Shown here in pieces: positions 41,629 to 50,308 of a DNA stretch of 64,000 nucleotides. This DNA comes from Deltaproteobacteria bacterium (GTDB lineage Bacteria > Myxococcota_A > Polyangia > JAAYKL01), in assembly GCA_016936575.1 (NCBI GenBank), contig JAFGXQ010000114.1, forward strand, positions 1-64,000, given 5' to 3'. The translations under genes and the position numbers were made by a program. Below the pieces are notes generated by a model that was given only the letters and a program-made list of their open reading frames with translations, was not told where the DNA came from and searched no databases. Numbering within the stretch: the stretch's first letter is position 1; each line of letters opens with the position of its first letter.

Positions 41629-44100
41629 TTACACCGCCGAACGTTCAGGTTGGGAACAATTGCAAAATGTCAGTGCATCGTTCTCAACGGTTATTTCTAT
41701 CGTGTCGCCGCGGCGACTCTCGCCCAGAATCATTCGTGCCACCGGACCTTCCACCAGGCGGGAAATGGTCCGGCGCATGGGTCTGGCACCCAACTGTGCG
41801 TCAAAGCCGCCTTTCTCTACCAGATGTTGCACCACGTTGTCGTTGATGGCAAGACCAATAGCTTTTTCCTTCTGTATTTGCTTCGAGAGGTTATGCAGCA
41901 TGAGCCTGGCGATTTGCGATACATCCTCGGGTGTCAGGGGGTTGAATACCAACGGTTCGTCAATTCGGTTCCACAGCTCCGGCGGGAGCGCGGCACGGGC
42001 AGTGGCAAAAATGCGGTCCTCCACAGACTCAGGTGTCTTTTCTTCATCGCTGCCGAAGCCGACTGTACGCCTGGCGCTTGTTTCAATTTGTCTCAAATCG
42101 GCACCCAGGTTGCTGGTCATGATAATGACGGTGTTTTTGAAATCGACGGTTTTTCCTTTTCCGTCGGTCATTCTACCGTCATCAAGTACCTGAAGCAGGG
42201 TTTGAATCACATCCCGGTGCGCCTTTTCAACTTCATCGAGCAATACCAGACTGTAGGGACGCTTGCGAACCGCGTCGGTCAGTTGTCCGCCATCTTCGTG
42301 TCCGATGTATCCGGGTGGCGCGCCCACCAGTTTTGCTACCGCGTGAGCTTCTGAGAATTCAGACATGTCGAGCCGAATCATGGCTTTTTCATCTGCAAAT
42401 AAAAGCTTGGCCAGGGTTTTGGCAGTTTCGGTTTTTCCGACACCGGTGGGGCCGAGGAAGAGGAATGACCCGATGGGTCGACCGGTTCTGAACCCAGCTG
42501 CATTGCGACGAAGGGTTTCCCCCAGCGCTTCCAAGGCGTGACGGTGGCCTACGATATCTTTGGCCAGATCTGCTTCCAGGTGGAGCAGGCGTTTGCCGTC
42601 ACTTACCGAAAGACGCTCCTCTGGAACACCCAATTTCACGGCGAGCACCGATGCGACATCTTCCTCGTTGACTTCGGTTCCCCCCCGGCGCTTGACCTGA
42701 GATGCGGCCAAATCAATAATGGAAACCGCTTTGTCCGGCAGGTAGCTGTCTGCAATGTAGCGGGTCGATAACAACACGGATGCTCGAATGGCGTCCACAT
42801 CAATTTTCACGCCGTGGTGTTCCTCGTAATCCGGTGCCACACCGGCTACGATTTCAAGCGCTTCTTCTTCTTTGGGTTCCGCCACATCCACGGTGGTGAT
42901 CAGCCGGGCAATAGCCGGGTCCACGTGTTTATTGAATTCGGAATCGGTGGTCGCCCAGATACAGGGTATTTCGCCTCGTCCCATGGCGGTTTTCAATTCT
43001 GTCACCGCTTCGACGGCGTCCGCTGAACCTAAAAGCGCGTGTACATCGTCAAAGAAAAGCACCACCCGGCCAGTGCATTTTTGGATTTCTCGGGTCGCTT
43101 CGGTAATTTTTTCACCAAGTTCGCCCCGAAGGGAGGTACCGCCGAGCAACTGAGCCGTACTTACTTCGATGATCGCGTCAAATTCAAAACCTGCGATTGA
43201 TTCGTACAGCATATCGCAGGCCAGTCCCTCCACAATCGCGGTTTTGCCCACGCCGGGCGGCCCTACCAGACACGGGCAATTCGCGCGTTTTTTGCCAAGA
43301 ATATCGGCAATCTGTTCTATTTCGGTCACGCGACCCACGATGGGTTTGAGCAAGCCGTCGGCGGCTTCCTGTGTCAGATTCCGACCGAGGGATGCGAGTA
43401 CTGGAAACTCTTTTGCATTTATATTCAGTCCGGTACTGAAGGCTGTGGCTTGTTCACCGGTTTTTTTTCTATCGCGTTCCGCCGGTTGTTTCAGTGAGGG
43501 GGTGCGCACCTGGCGCATTTTTTTTTGTGCCTGCTCCAGCTGTCTGCCCATATCTTTGGTTTGGGGCATGACCACCTTTTTTTTGGGTGTCTGCAGCGGC
43601 GGTTCCATTCGGGCCGCGGCAGGTTCATTTTTGGGGCGGGTGTTTTTTTGTACCGTTGACAAACGGAGTTGTTTGTTTTCGCGTCCGAACCCTTGTTCGC
43701 GGGTGAAGCCACTGGTCATGTTGCGAAGCGACTGCACTCGAATGGTATCGACATTCAGATTGCATTCTTGAAGAATCTGATGACCGCGGCATTCCTTCAC
43801 GGTGGCAATGGCGGCAAGCACATGAATGGCGCGTACGCTGCCGGTGCGGACCGAACGGGCAATCTGGACAGCGCTCTTGATTACTTTTTCTAAAATTTCC
43901 TCGGGCTCGTCGCTGTCTTCACGCAGTTTTGCACGCAGTTTGGTCTCTGTGAGTCCTCGAAGCGTGAGGGTGTTGGCGGCAACGCCGCTGCCGGTGAGCA
44001 CGGATAGAAGTAGATGTCCGGTGTGCAGAGGAGTTCCGGCGTTTTCGGCAAAAGAGGAAGCTCGTTGGGTGATTTCTTCGATAGTTTCCGGTGTATTCAT
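41629..44100 (-). CDS. Two-domain Clp-type AAA+ unfoldase with a divergent first ring
   Basis: This 823-residue protein has an N-terminal Clp repeat domain (about 1-125), a basic disordered linker (about 145-225), AAA domain 1 (Walker A GPPGVGKT, about 280-287) and AAA domain 2 (Walker A GPTGVGKT, about 550-557; Walker B LVLLDEVEKAH; pore loop PPGYIGHED). It has no ClpB-type middle coiled coil and has a VGF tripeptide (TVGFGS, about 680) in the loop used for ClpP docking, so ClpA/ClpC-like. In domain 1 the Walker B Glu is Asp (FFDDVH), and the pore-loop aromatic is lost (GTSLRGELG where Y-R-G is usual). Domain 1 may be weak in ATP hydrolysis and grip. It is in one operon with a Ser/Thr kinase. 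Confidence 0.92.
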   Translation of the reverse strand: MNTPETIEEITQRASSFAENAGTPLHTGHLLLSVLTGSGVAANTLTLRGLTETKLRAKLREDSDEPEEILEKVIKSAVQIARSVRTGSVRAIHVLAAIATVKECRGHQILQECNLNVDTIRVQSLRNMTSGFTREQGFGRENKQLRLSTVQKNTRPKNEPAAARMEPPLQTPKKKVVMPQTKDMGRQLEQAQKKMRQVRTPSLKQPAERDRKKTGEQATAFSTGLNINAKEFPVLASLGRNLTQEAADGLLKPIVGRVTEIEQIADILGKKRANCPCLVGPPGVGKTAIVEGLACDMLYESIAGFEFDAIIEVSTAQLLGGTSLRGELGEKITEATREIQKCTGRVVLFFDDVHALLGSADAVEAVTELKTAMGRGEIPCIWATTDSEFNKHVDPAIARLITTVDVAEPKEEEALEIVAGVAPDYEEHHGVKIDVDAIRASVLLSTRYIADSYLPDKAVSIIDLAASQVKRRGGTEVNEEDVASVLAVKLGVPEERLSVSDGKRLLHLEADLAKDIVGHRHALEALGETLRRNAAGFRTGRPIGSFLFLGPTGVGKTETAKTLAKLLFADEKAMIRLDMSEFSEAHAVAKLVGAPPGYIGHEDGGQLTDAVRKRPYSLVLLDEVEKAHRDVIQTLLQVLDDGRMTDGKGKTVDFKNTVIIMTSNLGADLRQIETSARRTVGFGSDEEKTPESVEDRIFATARAALPPELWNRIDEPLVFNPLTPEDVSQIARLMLHNLSKQIQKEKAIGLAINDNVVQHLVEKGGFDAQLGARPMRRTISRLVEGPVARMILGESRRGDTIEITVENDALTFCNCSQPERSAV

Positions 44101-44512
44101 TTATTCTCAATGATTTCGTTGGGTTACAAGTTTGCACCGTAAATATGCCATATTCGGCGCCTACTGAGCAAATTTTCGGTGTTTTCGGGGATGTGATTCC
44201 ATGCGGGATGTACAATATGGTGAATAATAGGGTTCTAAGAACAATGCAACCGCTTGCCATAGATGCAGCTGAGTTTTGCCCGGTTACTTTTTTGACTTTT
44301 TTTGCAACACTTTCATGGAATACCCGAATAGGATGCATGACTGGTAAATCGGAAATCACCCGAACAGGTTACAGCTCTATAGACAAAAATTTTTCAGTCT
44401 ATTTTAAGAATATTTTCCACAGAGGCGATTATTTAGTTTCCTTTTGCTCAACCCTGTGTGGGTTTCTAAGTAACCGGGTTCGGGATAGGCATTTCAGGAT
44501 AGAAGGTGGTAG
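44101..44512. other. Intergenic region upstream of the Clp ATPase
   Basis: This 412-bp spacer lies between a minus-strand lipoprotein stop and the minus-strand Clp start, so it must contain the clp promoter. It is A/T-rich in 44270-44430. I see no clear -35/-10 pair, no repeat and no credible gene; the plus-strand open frame here (44091-44558) has no ribosome-binding site. Confidence 0.35.
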
Positions 44513-45259
44513 TCATTCCGTGCACGATATCAATTCAGTCGCAATTCGGCAGAGATGATCATTGGCGCAGTAGAGTGCACCGGGCGCGGGGCAGTCGGCG
44601 TCTGAAATACAGGGGGTCAGGCAGCGTTCATTCTCGGCGGAACCAGTATCCGCGTCGCTGATGGTTTCAGCTGCACACACCAACCCTTCGCCGCAGTTGT
44701 TATTGTCTTCCGGATTTGAAGAGCATTCGTCGTGAAGACTGGTTCCAAGCTCGCTTCCACCCCCATATCGGCAAGCCATTCCGGTGGATGTCGAGCCGAG
44801 TGGGAGTATTGCGATGCTGCTGCAATTGACAACATCATTCGCGCAGGAATAGCTTTGCAGGGTAATCTCTACATCGGCATCTACACTCATGTCAGTCACC
44901 GAAAATTCAAGATCAAAGGGGCAACTGCACCTGGCCAACTCGTCGCAGTCCGGCGGACGAAGCAGAATTTCTATATCGTTTTTAGAAACACTTGTGATGT
45001 CGCCTGCCACTCCGGAACAATTGCCGGTATAGTTGATAATGTTGAATGCGATAGCTCCGTCGGGTGTGGATTGGTATGCAATACATTGAAGTCCGGGGTA
45101 TTGGTCGGCGACAACCCAGGGGAGTAGAGACATGCTATCCAGATGAGATTTGCATTCACTCGAACTGAAATCCGCTTTTTTATCTTCTTTGCAGCCAGGG
45201 AGTACTATTAATACGCGCATTGCTACCACGGGGATGAAATATTGGGAGAGTCGAAACAT
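44513..45259 (-). CDS. Cys-rich lipoprotein
   Basis: This 248-residue protein has a short lipoprotein signal (AMRVLIVLPGC, cysteine about 23). The C-terminal half carries many cysteines in an EGF- or dickkopf-like spacing (ACRYGGG, ECSSN, NCGEGLVCAAE, RCLTPCISDADCPAPGALYCANDHLC), the pattern of small disulfide-rich domains common in exported proteins of Myxococcota-type bacteria. The N-terminal half is a beta-rich domain. Function is unknown. The start at 45259 follows TAGGT; 45220 is an alternative. Confidence 0.75.
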   Translation of the reverse strand: MFRLSQYFIPVVAMRVLIVLPGCKEDKKADFSSSECKSHLDSMSLLPWVVADQYPGLQCIAYQSTPDGAIAFNIINYTGNCSGVAGDITSVSKNDIEILLRPPDCDELARCSCPFDLEFSVTDMSVDADVEITLQSYSCANDVVNCSSIAILPLGSTSTGMACRYGGGSELGTSLHDECSSNPEDNNNCGEGLVCAAETISDADTGSAENERCLTPCISDADCPAPGALYCANDHLCRIATELISCTE

Positions 45260-45533
45260 AAGAATACCTACTTTCTTTCAAGATACACAATCATACCACA
45301 ACCTCGATAAATATAGCGGCAAATGTTTCAATTGTGATGAGTGAAAAATCGGACTGACGTCGTGGCCGCGTTTGTTTGTGTGCTCAGTGTGATGCTTCGG
45401 CGGATTGGATATGCTGTGATTGCAGTTGTGCGATGGCGCTGCAGCGAACGAATGTTTTCTGTAAAAAATCCCCTCATCTTCGTGTGCGCAAAACACAGAT
45501 TCTGTACGTTTCAATTTATTGTAGGAGGACAAA

Positions 45534-47075
45534 ATGAAGTGGTGGATGATGGCATTATTGTGCGGCGGCGCGCTCAGTTTGGGCGTGGCAGCGCCGGGGT
45601 GTAGCGAAGATGGTAGTGTTTCATCTGATGGTGACACCGATGCCGATACCGACGGCGACAGTGATACCGACGGCGACAGTGATAGCGACGGAGACGGTGA
45701 CAGTGACGGGGATGGGGACAGCGATACGGAGTATCAGGTGGAAAGCCCGACGGTGGAGTGTCCGCCTTGTGCCGATACGTATTATGTGGATCCGGAAACC
45801 GGCGATGACGGCAATGACGGAACGTCAGATGGAAATGCCTGGGCGTCGGCGGTGAATTTCAGCGGGTACATGGGCGGTGCGGCGGGGTCCGGCGACTGCA
45901 TTTTGATCAAGCGGGGAACAACCATGGTCGTATCGGACTTCACGGTGCCCAACGGGGTAATCATTTCGACTTACGGCGACGGGGAGCGACCGTTGATTGA
46001 TGTGCAGACGGGTGATTCCGGTGGCTGGGGTGCAGCGATGAGCCTGTTCGGCGGGAATGCCTGTGTGGAAGGACTGGCGTTGCGTGGAGACACCAGCACG
46101 GCGGTGGGGGTGATGAGCGACAACAACACGGTGATTGATTGCGAAGTGGACGGCAGCGACGGCATTTTTGAACTCGGCTTCAGTGTAATGGGCGAAAATA
46201 ATCTGATTGTGGGCAACTACGTGCACGACTTGTCGGGAATGACCGGCGACAGCGGCGATATGAACACATCGGGCGGCGCCGAAGCGTACATGATAATGGC
46301 ATCCAATAACGAGATTGCATACAATAGTGCGATCAATTGCGCGGGTGAGAACACCACACTGGGTGGGGAAGAAGGGGGGTGTCTGGAGATTGTGAATCAG
46401 AACGCTGGCGCCGTTATTGAGAATGTGCACTTTCATCACAACTACTGCGAATTGAGTGTGGGGCTGTTTGAGGGGTGCTCCGGCGATTTTTCAGGTGGAG
46501 ATTCAATCCAGGAGAATCACGGCATCATTCGCAACAGCTCGGTGTCGTACAATCTGTCGGTGGATGCAAAATGGATGTACCTGCTGCAGCCGGTGAACAC
46601 GGATTTTGACGGTATGGTGTTTTCGAATAATACGATTGTGCATACCGAACGCAATCACACCCATTGGACCGAGAACAGTGGGCACGACATGATTGGTGTG
46701 GTGGTGAACAGCGACCAGGGGTGGGAAGTGAGTATTGACTTTGATAATGCAGATGTGACGGTGCAGAACAATCTGTTCATCGACACATATGACTGGGAGA
46801 GTGCCGGCGGCTGGCGTCCGGCGGCGTTCATGGGGGACGTGTCGGTGCGGGGCGCCAACATGTTTGTTCCCTCGAATTGGAGCTCCGGCTGGAGTGATGA
46901 GAGCGGTGAGTTTTTTGTCGACGATGCCGGCTTGAATGACGACTATAGTGTCGAGGGTGAAGCCAGTGCCGTGGTCGACAAGGGAACCGACGCCAGCTAC
47001 GACGCAGACCTTTTTAACAACCCGGTCCCCTGTGGCGATGCTCCGGATATCGGTTGCGCCGAATACTGTATGTAG
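45534..47075 (+). CDS. Parallel beta-helix lipoprotein with an Asp-rich spacer
   Basis: This 513-residue protein has a lipoprotein signal (MKWWMMALLCGGALSLGVAAPGC, cysteine 23), then a short Asp-Gly/Ser spacer of the same type as the GH74 enzyme (about 33-63). The main part is a right-handed parallel beta-helix (PbH1) with Asn ladders: NNTVIDCEV, NNLIVGNYVHDL, NNEIAYNSAINC, RNSSVSYNLSV, FSNNTIVHTE. The start YYVDPETGDDGNDGTSDGNAW is the usual entry to such folds. It may be a polysaccharide lyase or adhesin; no catalytic residue can be named. AGGAGG precedes the ATG. Confidence 0.85.
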   Translation: MKWWMMALLCGGALSLGVAAPGCSEDGSVSSDGDTDADTDGDSDTDGDSDSDGDGDSDGDGDSDTEYQVESPTVECPPCADTYYVDPETGDDGNDGTSDGNAWASAVNFSGYMGGAAGSGDCILIKRGTTMVVSDFTVPNGVIISTYGDGERPLIDVQTGDSGGWGAAMSLFGGNACVEGLALRGDTSTAVGVMSDNNTVIDCEVDGSDGIFELGFSVMGENNLIVGNYVHDLSGMTGDSGDMNTSGGAEAYMIMASNNEIAYNSAINCAGENTTLGGEEGGCLEIVNQNAGAVIENVHFHHNYCELSVGLFEGCSGDFSGGDSIQENHGIIRNSSVSYNLSVDAKWMYLLQPVNTDFDGMVFSNNTIVHTERNHTHWTENSGHDMIGVVVNSDQGWEVSIDFDNADVTVQNNLFIDTYDWESAGGWRPAAFMGDVSVRGANMFVPSNWSSGWSDESGEFFVDDAGLNDDYSVEGEASAVVDKGTDASYDADLFNNPVPCGDAPDIGCAEYCM

Positions 47076-47093
47076 CGGGCAAACATTTTCGTC

Positions 47094-48569
47094 TTACTGT
47101 ATGCGGATAGCGGCGTAGGTCCAGGCGCCTTTGCGGTAGATGCGGAGGAGCATGTCATCACCTATTTGGGTCTTGCTGACAGCGGCTTTAAAACTTTCAA
47201 GTGTATTTATGGGCATGTTGTTCACTTCGGTGATGATGTCTCCGCGCTGAATCGATTCGGCCGCATGGCTGTCCGGATTTACCTCGGTGACAACCACACC
47301 CCCTGACAGGGACTCCGCGTTCAGCTGGCTGCGGCTCATCGCGTCAAGCGGTGCTATCGAGAAACCGAGTTTTTTATTTGTGTCCGTTTTCTCCTGTGTA
47401 CTGTTGGGTGAACCGATATCATCAGGCATGGTACCGATTTTGATATTCAGTGTTTTCTCCTTACCGTCGCGAATAACCGTGAACGGATAGGTTTGTTCCG
47501 GGCGCAGACCGGCAACCATAGACGGCAGGTCGCGGGCGGAATTGAGACGCTTGTTATTGACCGCCACAATGACGTCTTTCGCTTGAAGGCCTCCAGTGTC
47601 ACCGGGGGAACCTTCATTCACCTGAGTGACCAGAGCGCCTTTGGTGTCTTTAAGCTTCAGCACGTTTTTAAGCGGTTCGTCCAGCGGCTGAAAGACGATA
47701 CCCAGCCATCCTCGCACCACTTTTCCCTTTTCTCTGATGGAGTCGATGAGTCCTTTGGCCAGGTCCGAGGGAATGGCAAATCCGATGCCTTGTCCGGTAC
47801 GGGCAATAGCGGTGTTAATGCCGATAACCTCTCCGGATAGGTTAAACAGTGGACCACCGGAATTGCCGGGGTTAATCGATGCATCGGTTTGGATGAATTC
47901 GTCGTACGGTCCGGCGCCGATAACACGTTCTTTGGCGGAAACAATACCGGAAGTGACGGTATGATCCAGACCGAACGGATTGCCGATGGCCACCACGTGA
48001 TCGCCCACTTTCAGCGCGGAGGAATCGCCGAACTGCACGGTGGGAAGCTTGCCGGCTTCTTTCAGTTTCAGTAGTGCAACATCGGTTCGTTCATCGGAGC
48101 CGACCACTTCCGCCTGAAAAACGCGCTCATCGGAAAGGGTCACCTCAATCTCGTCGGCACCGTCGACCACGTGGTGGTTGGTGACCACATATCCGGCCGC
48201 ATCAATGATAAAACCGGATCCCATGGCCTTCTGAGCATAATCGGGAAGGCCGTCCGGGCGGCCGAAGCCTCTTTCCCGTGGGCCGAAAAAGAAATCGAAC
48301 AGACTCGACGGCCCGCCGAAGCCGGTCGCTTTCACCTTTTTCGATATTTTGATATTCACCACAGCAGGGCTCACTTTTTCAACCAGCGGGGCGAACGACA
48401 GATTGGGATCGTAGCTGAGAGGCGCGAGAGGGGCCTGTTTGGCGGATTTCGTTGCAGGGTTCTTTTTCCCGCCCGACGCGCCGCAGGCCACGGCCGCGAT
48501 GATTCCAACGATGAGCAGTGCGATAACGGTACTTGAGAATTTCGGTTTATTGCTGTTTCTGATGATCAT
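47094..48569 (-). CDS. degP: HtrA/DegP-family serine protease with two PDZ domains
   Basis: HtrA proteases degrade misfolded envelope proteins. The 491-residue protein starts at 48569 behind CGGAGGAAA. It has an N-terminal membrane segment (VIALLIVGIIAAVACG, possibly a weak lipobox at Cys29), a protease domain with H133 in TNHHVV, D163 in RTDVALLK and S237 in PGNSGGP, and two PDZ domains (about 300-390 and 410-490). The triad is complete. It is divergent from the PilB-like ATPase with only 107 bp between, and could serve the assembly of the envelope machinery next to it. Confidence 0.96.
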   Translation of the reverse strand: MIIRNSNKPKFSSTVIALLIVGIIAAVACGASGGKKNPATKSAKQAPLAPLSYDPNLSFAPLVEKVSPAVVNIKISKKVKATGFGGPSSLFDFFFGPRERGFGRPDGLPDYAQKAMGSGFIIDAAGYVVTNHHVVDGADEIEVTLSDERVFQAEVVGSDERTDVALLKLKEAGKLPTVQFGDSSALKVGDHVVAIGNPFGLDHTVTSGIVSAKERVIGAGPYDEFIQTDASINPGNSGGPLFNLSGEVIGINTAIARTGQGIGFAIPSDLAKGLIDSIREKGKVVRGWLGIVFQPLDEPLKNVLKLKDTKGALVTQVNEGSPGDTGGLQAKDVIVAVNNKRLNSARDLPSMVAGLRPEQTYPFTVIRDGKEKTLNIKIGTMPDDIGSPNSTQEKTDTNKKLGFSIAPLDAMSRSQLNAESLSGGVVVTEVNPDSHAAESIQRGDIITEVNNMPINTLESFKAAVSKTQIGDDMLLRIYRKGAWTYAAIRIQ

Positions 48570-48640
48570 GGGTTTCCTCCGTAAACGTTTTTCCCCAAGA
48601 GTTCGTTTCGCCCGGCACAACAATTTTGCGTCGTCGTTTA

Positions 48641-48670
48641 TTTCCACAAAAATGATTCTGTTGCTATTAT
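48641..48670 (+). promoter_or_regulatory. Possible leaderless promoter of the PilB-like ATPase gene
   Basis: TTTCCA (48641-48646) and TATTAT (48665-48670) have an 18-bp spacing. The -10 ends six bases before the ATG at 48677, which would place the transcription start at or near the start codon. No ribosome-binding site is visible, consistent with a leaderless mRNA. Confidence 0.35.
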
Positions 48671-48676
48671 TCCGTC

Positions 48677-50179
48677 ATGATCAGAAATGTAAATCTGTTT
48701 ATTCTTGGATTGCTGCTGGTGACTGTAGGGGCGATATTGCGACACCAGGACGCCATCGGATTGCCGCGCCTGCTGGCCCATCTCCCGACGCTTCCGGGCG
48801 TGATGCTGAACCCGAAAAGTTGGGTAATTGCGGGCGGTGTTTGTATTTTGATCAGCATGGTGGCGGGTGTGAAACTGTCGGGTCGGCGCAAGCGTAAACG
48901 CGACCAGTTTGAGCCGGTGTCCATTGAGCGAATCGGCGGTCAGATTACCGAATGGAGTCTGGAAGCGGAGCCTGATATTCCGTTGATCGTCGACTATATC
49001 GTTTATCAGGCCATCAAACAGCGGGCGTCGGATATTCATTTTGATCCGGGGCAGTCGGGGATGGCGGTGAAATATCGATTGCAGGGAATGATGAAATCGG
49101 TGGCGGTGGTGGACAAACGCGTATGCAGCGCAATCGTCAATCGGCTCAAGGTGTTGTCCAATCTGGTGATATACAAAGATCATGTTCCCCAGGACGGGCG
49201 GTTTGATCGTAACTCCGGTGAGGCGGTTCAGGCGGCGCAGCTGCAGAGATCCGGGCTTTCAAAAACCGATTTTCGTATTGCATTCATGCCCACGCTGCAC
49301 GGGGAGCGAATCGTGATTCGCATTCTGGGCGCACGGGACGAGGATTCGAATCTGGCATCGCTGGGGATGGATTCTCACGAGCTGACAATGATTCGCAGAC
49401 TGGTGGCGCAGCCCCAGGGGATGATTATTCTTACCGGACCCACCGGTTCGGGGAAAACGACAACCATTTTTGCCGCATTGAATGAGATTCTGGAGCAATC
49501 ACACCGGAAGCGATCGATTGCCACGCTGGAAGATCCGATTGAGTTTGACGCGCCTGATATTAATCAGTCCCAGGTGGATGAAACACGGAATTTTACATTC
49601 GAGAAAGGCTTGCGCGCGATTTTGCGTCAGGATCCCGACGTAATTATGGTGGGCGAAATCCGAGATGGAGAGACGGCGAAAATCGCGATTCAGGCCGGAA
49701 TGACCGGACATTTGCTCATTACCACCGTGCACGCCAATACCAGCGCTGCGGCGTTTTCGCGACTGGCGGAAATGGGAATTCCGGCATATTCACTGAATTC
49801 AGCGGTGACCGCGGTAATCGCGCAGCGACTGGTGCGTAACATCTGTCCCCACTGCAAAACGACGCGCGAGTTTACGGATGGGGATTTGCATATGCTGGGG
49901 GTGGATATACCGCCGGTGGGGCTGCAACTGCATACCGGAAGCGGTTGCCCAGAGTGCGAACACAGCGGATACAAAGGACGGACAGCGATTTTTGAAATTC
50001 TGGAAGTGAATGAATCGATTCGCAAATTGATTTCGCAGCAGGCCGGGAGCGAAGAAATATATCAGTTTGCTCGCAAACAGGGGCTTCGAACGCTATGGGA
50101 AACCGGTATTGACGCGGTCCAGCAGGGGATAACCACCCTTGAAGAAGTGGACAGGACAATCGCTTCGACCATGCGGTAG
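48677..50179 (+). CDS. Membrane-anchored PilB/GspE-family secretion ATPase
   Basis: This 500-residue ATPase belongs to the T4P/type II secretion family. Instead of the usual N-terminal MSHEN/N1 domain it starts with two hydrophobic segments (about 5-21 and 48-66) and a basic stop (GRRKRKRDQ), so it seems inserted in the inner membrane. The core is intact: N2-like ASDIHFDPGQ, Walker A GPTGSGKTT (about 253-261), Asp box ATLEDPIE, Walker B IMVGEIRD, His box GHLLITTVHANTS, and a zinc module with CPHC and CPEC. It may drive a second pilus-like or motility machine. It is not beside the pilMNOPQ genes. Confidence 0.94.
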   Translation: MIRNVNLFILGLLLVTVGAILRHQDAIGLPRLLAHLPTLPGVMLNPKSWVIAGGVCILISMVAGVKLSGRRKRKRDQFEPVSIERIGGQITEWSLEAEPDIPLIVDYIVYQAIKQRASDIHFDPGQSGMAVKYRLQGMMKSVAVVDKRVCSAIVNRLKVLSNLVIYKDHVPQDGRFDRNSGEAVQAAQLQRSGLSKTDFRIAFMPTLHGERIVIRILGARDEDSNLASLGMDSHELTMIRRLVAQPQGMIILTGPTGSGKTTTIFAALNEILEQSHRKRSIATLEDPIEFDAPDINQSQVDETRNFTFEKGLRAILRQDPDVIMVGEIRDGETAKIAIQAGMTGHLLITTVHANTSAAAFSRLAEMGIPAYSLNSAVTAVIAQRLVRNICPHCKTTREFTDGDLHMLGVDIPPVGLQLHTGSGCPECEHSGYKGRTAIFEILEVNESIRKLISQQAGSEEIYQFARKQGLRTLWETGIDAVQQGITTLEEVDRTIASTMR

Positions 50180-50308
50180 CGGAAAGGGTCAAGTATTCGG
50201 TAAACATAGTTCGCTTATTGATGAAATTTCCAACATTCATCCATTCCACTCTACTTGAATTTGTGCAAATAAATGTCATGTACATTAACGTTTGTCGAAA
50301 AGGCTCAT

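Noticed and set aside
44091-44558. Plus-strand open frame upstream of the Clp gene
   Set aside because: No ribosome-binding site, no family pattern, and it overlaps the starts and ends of both flanking genes.
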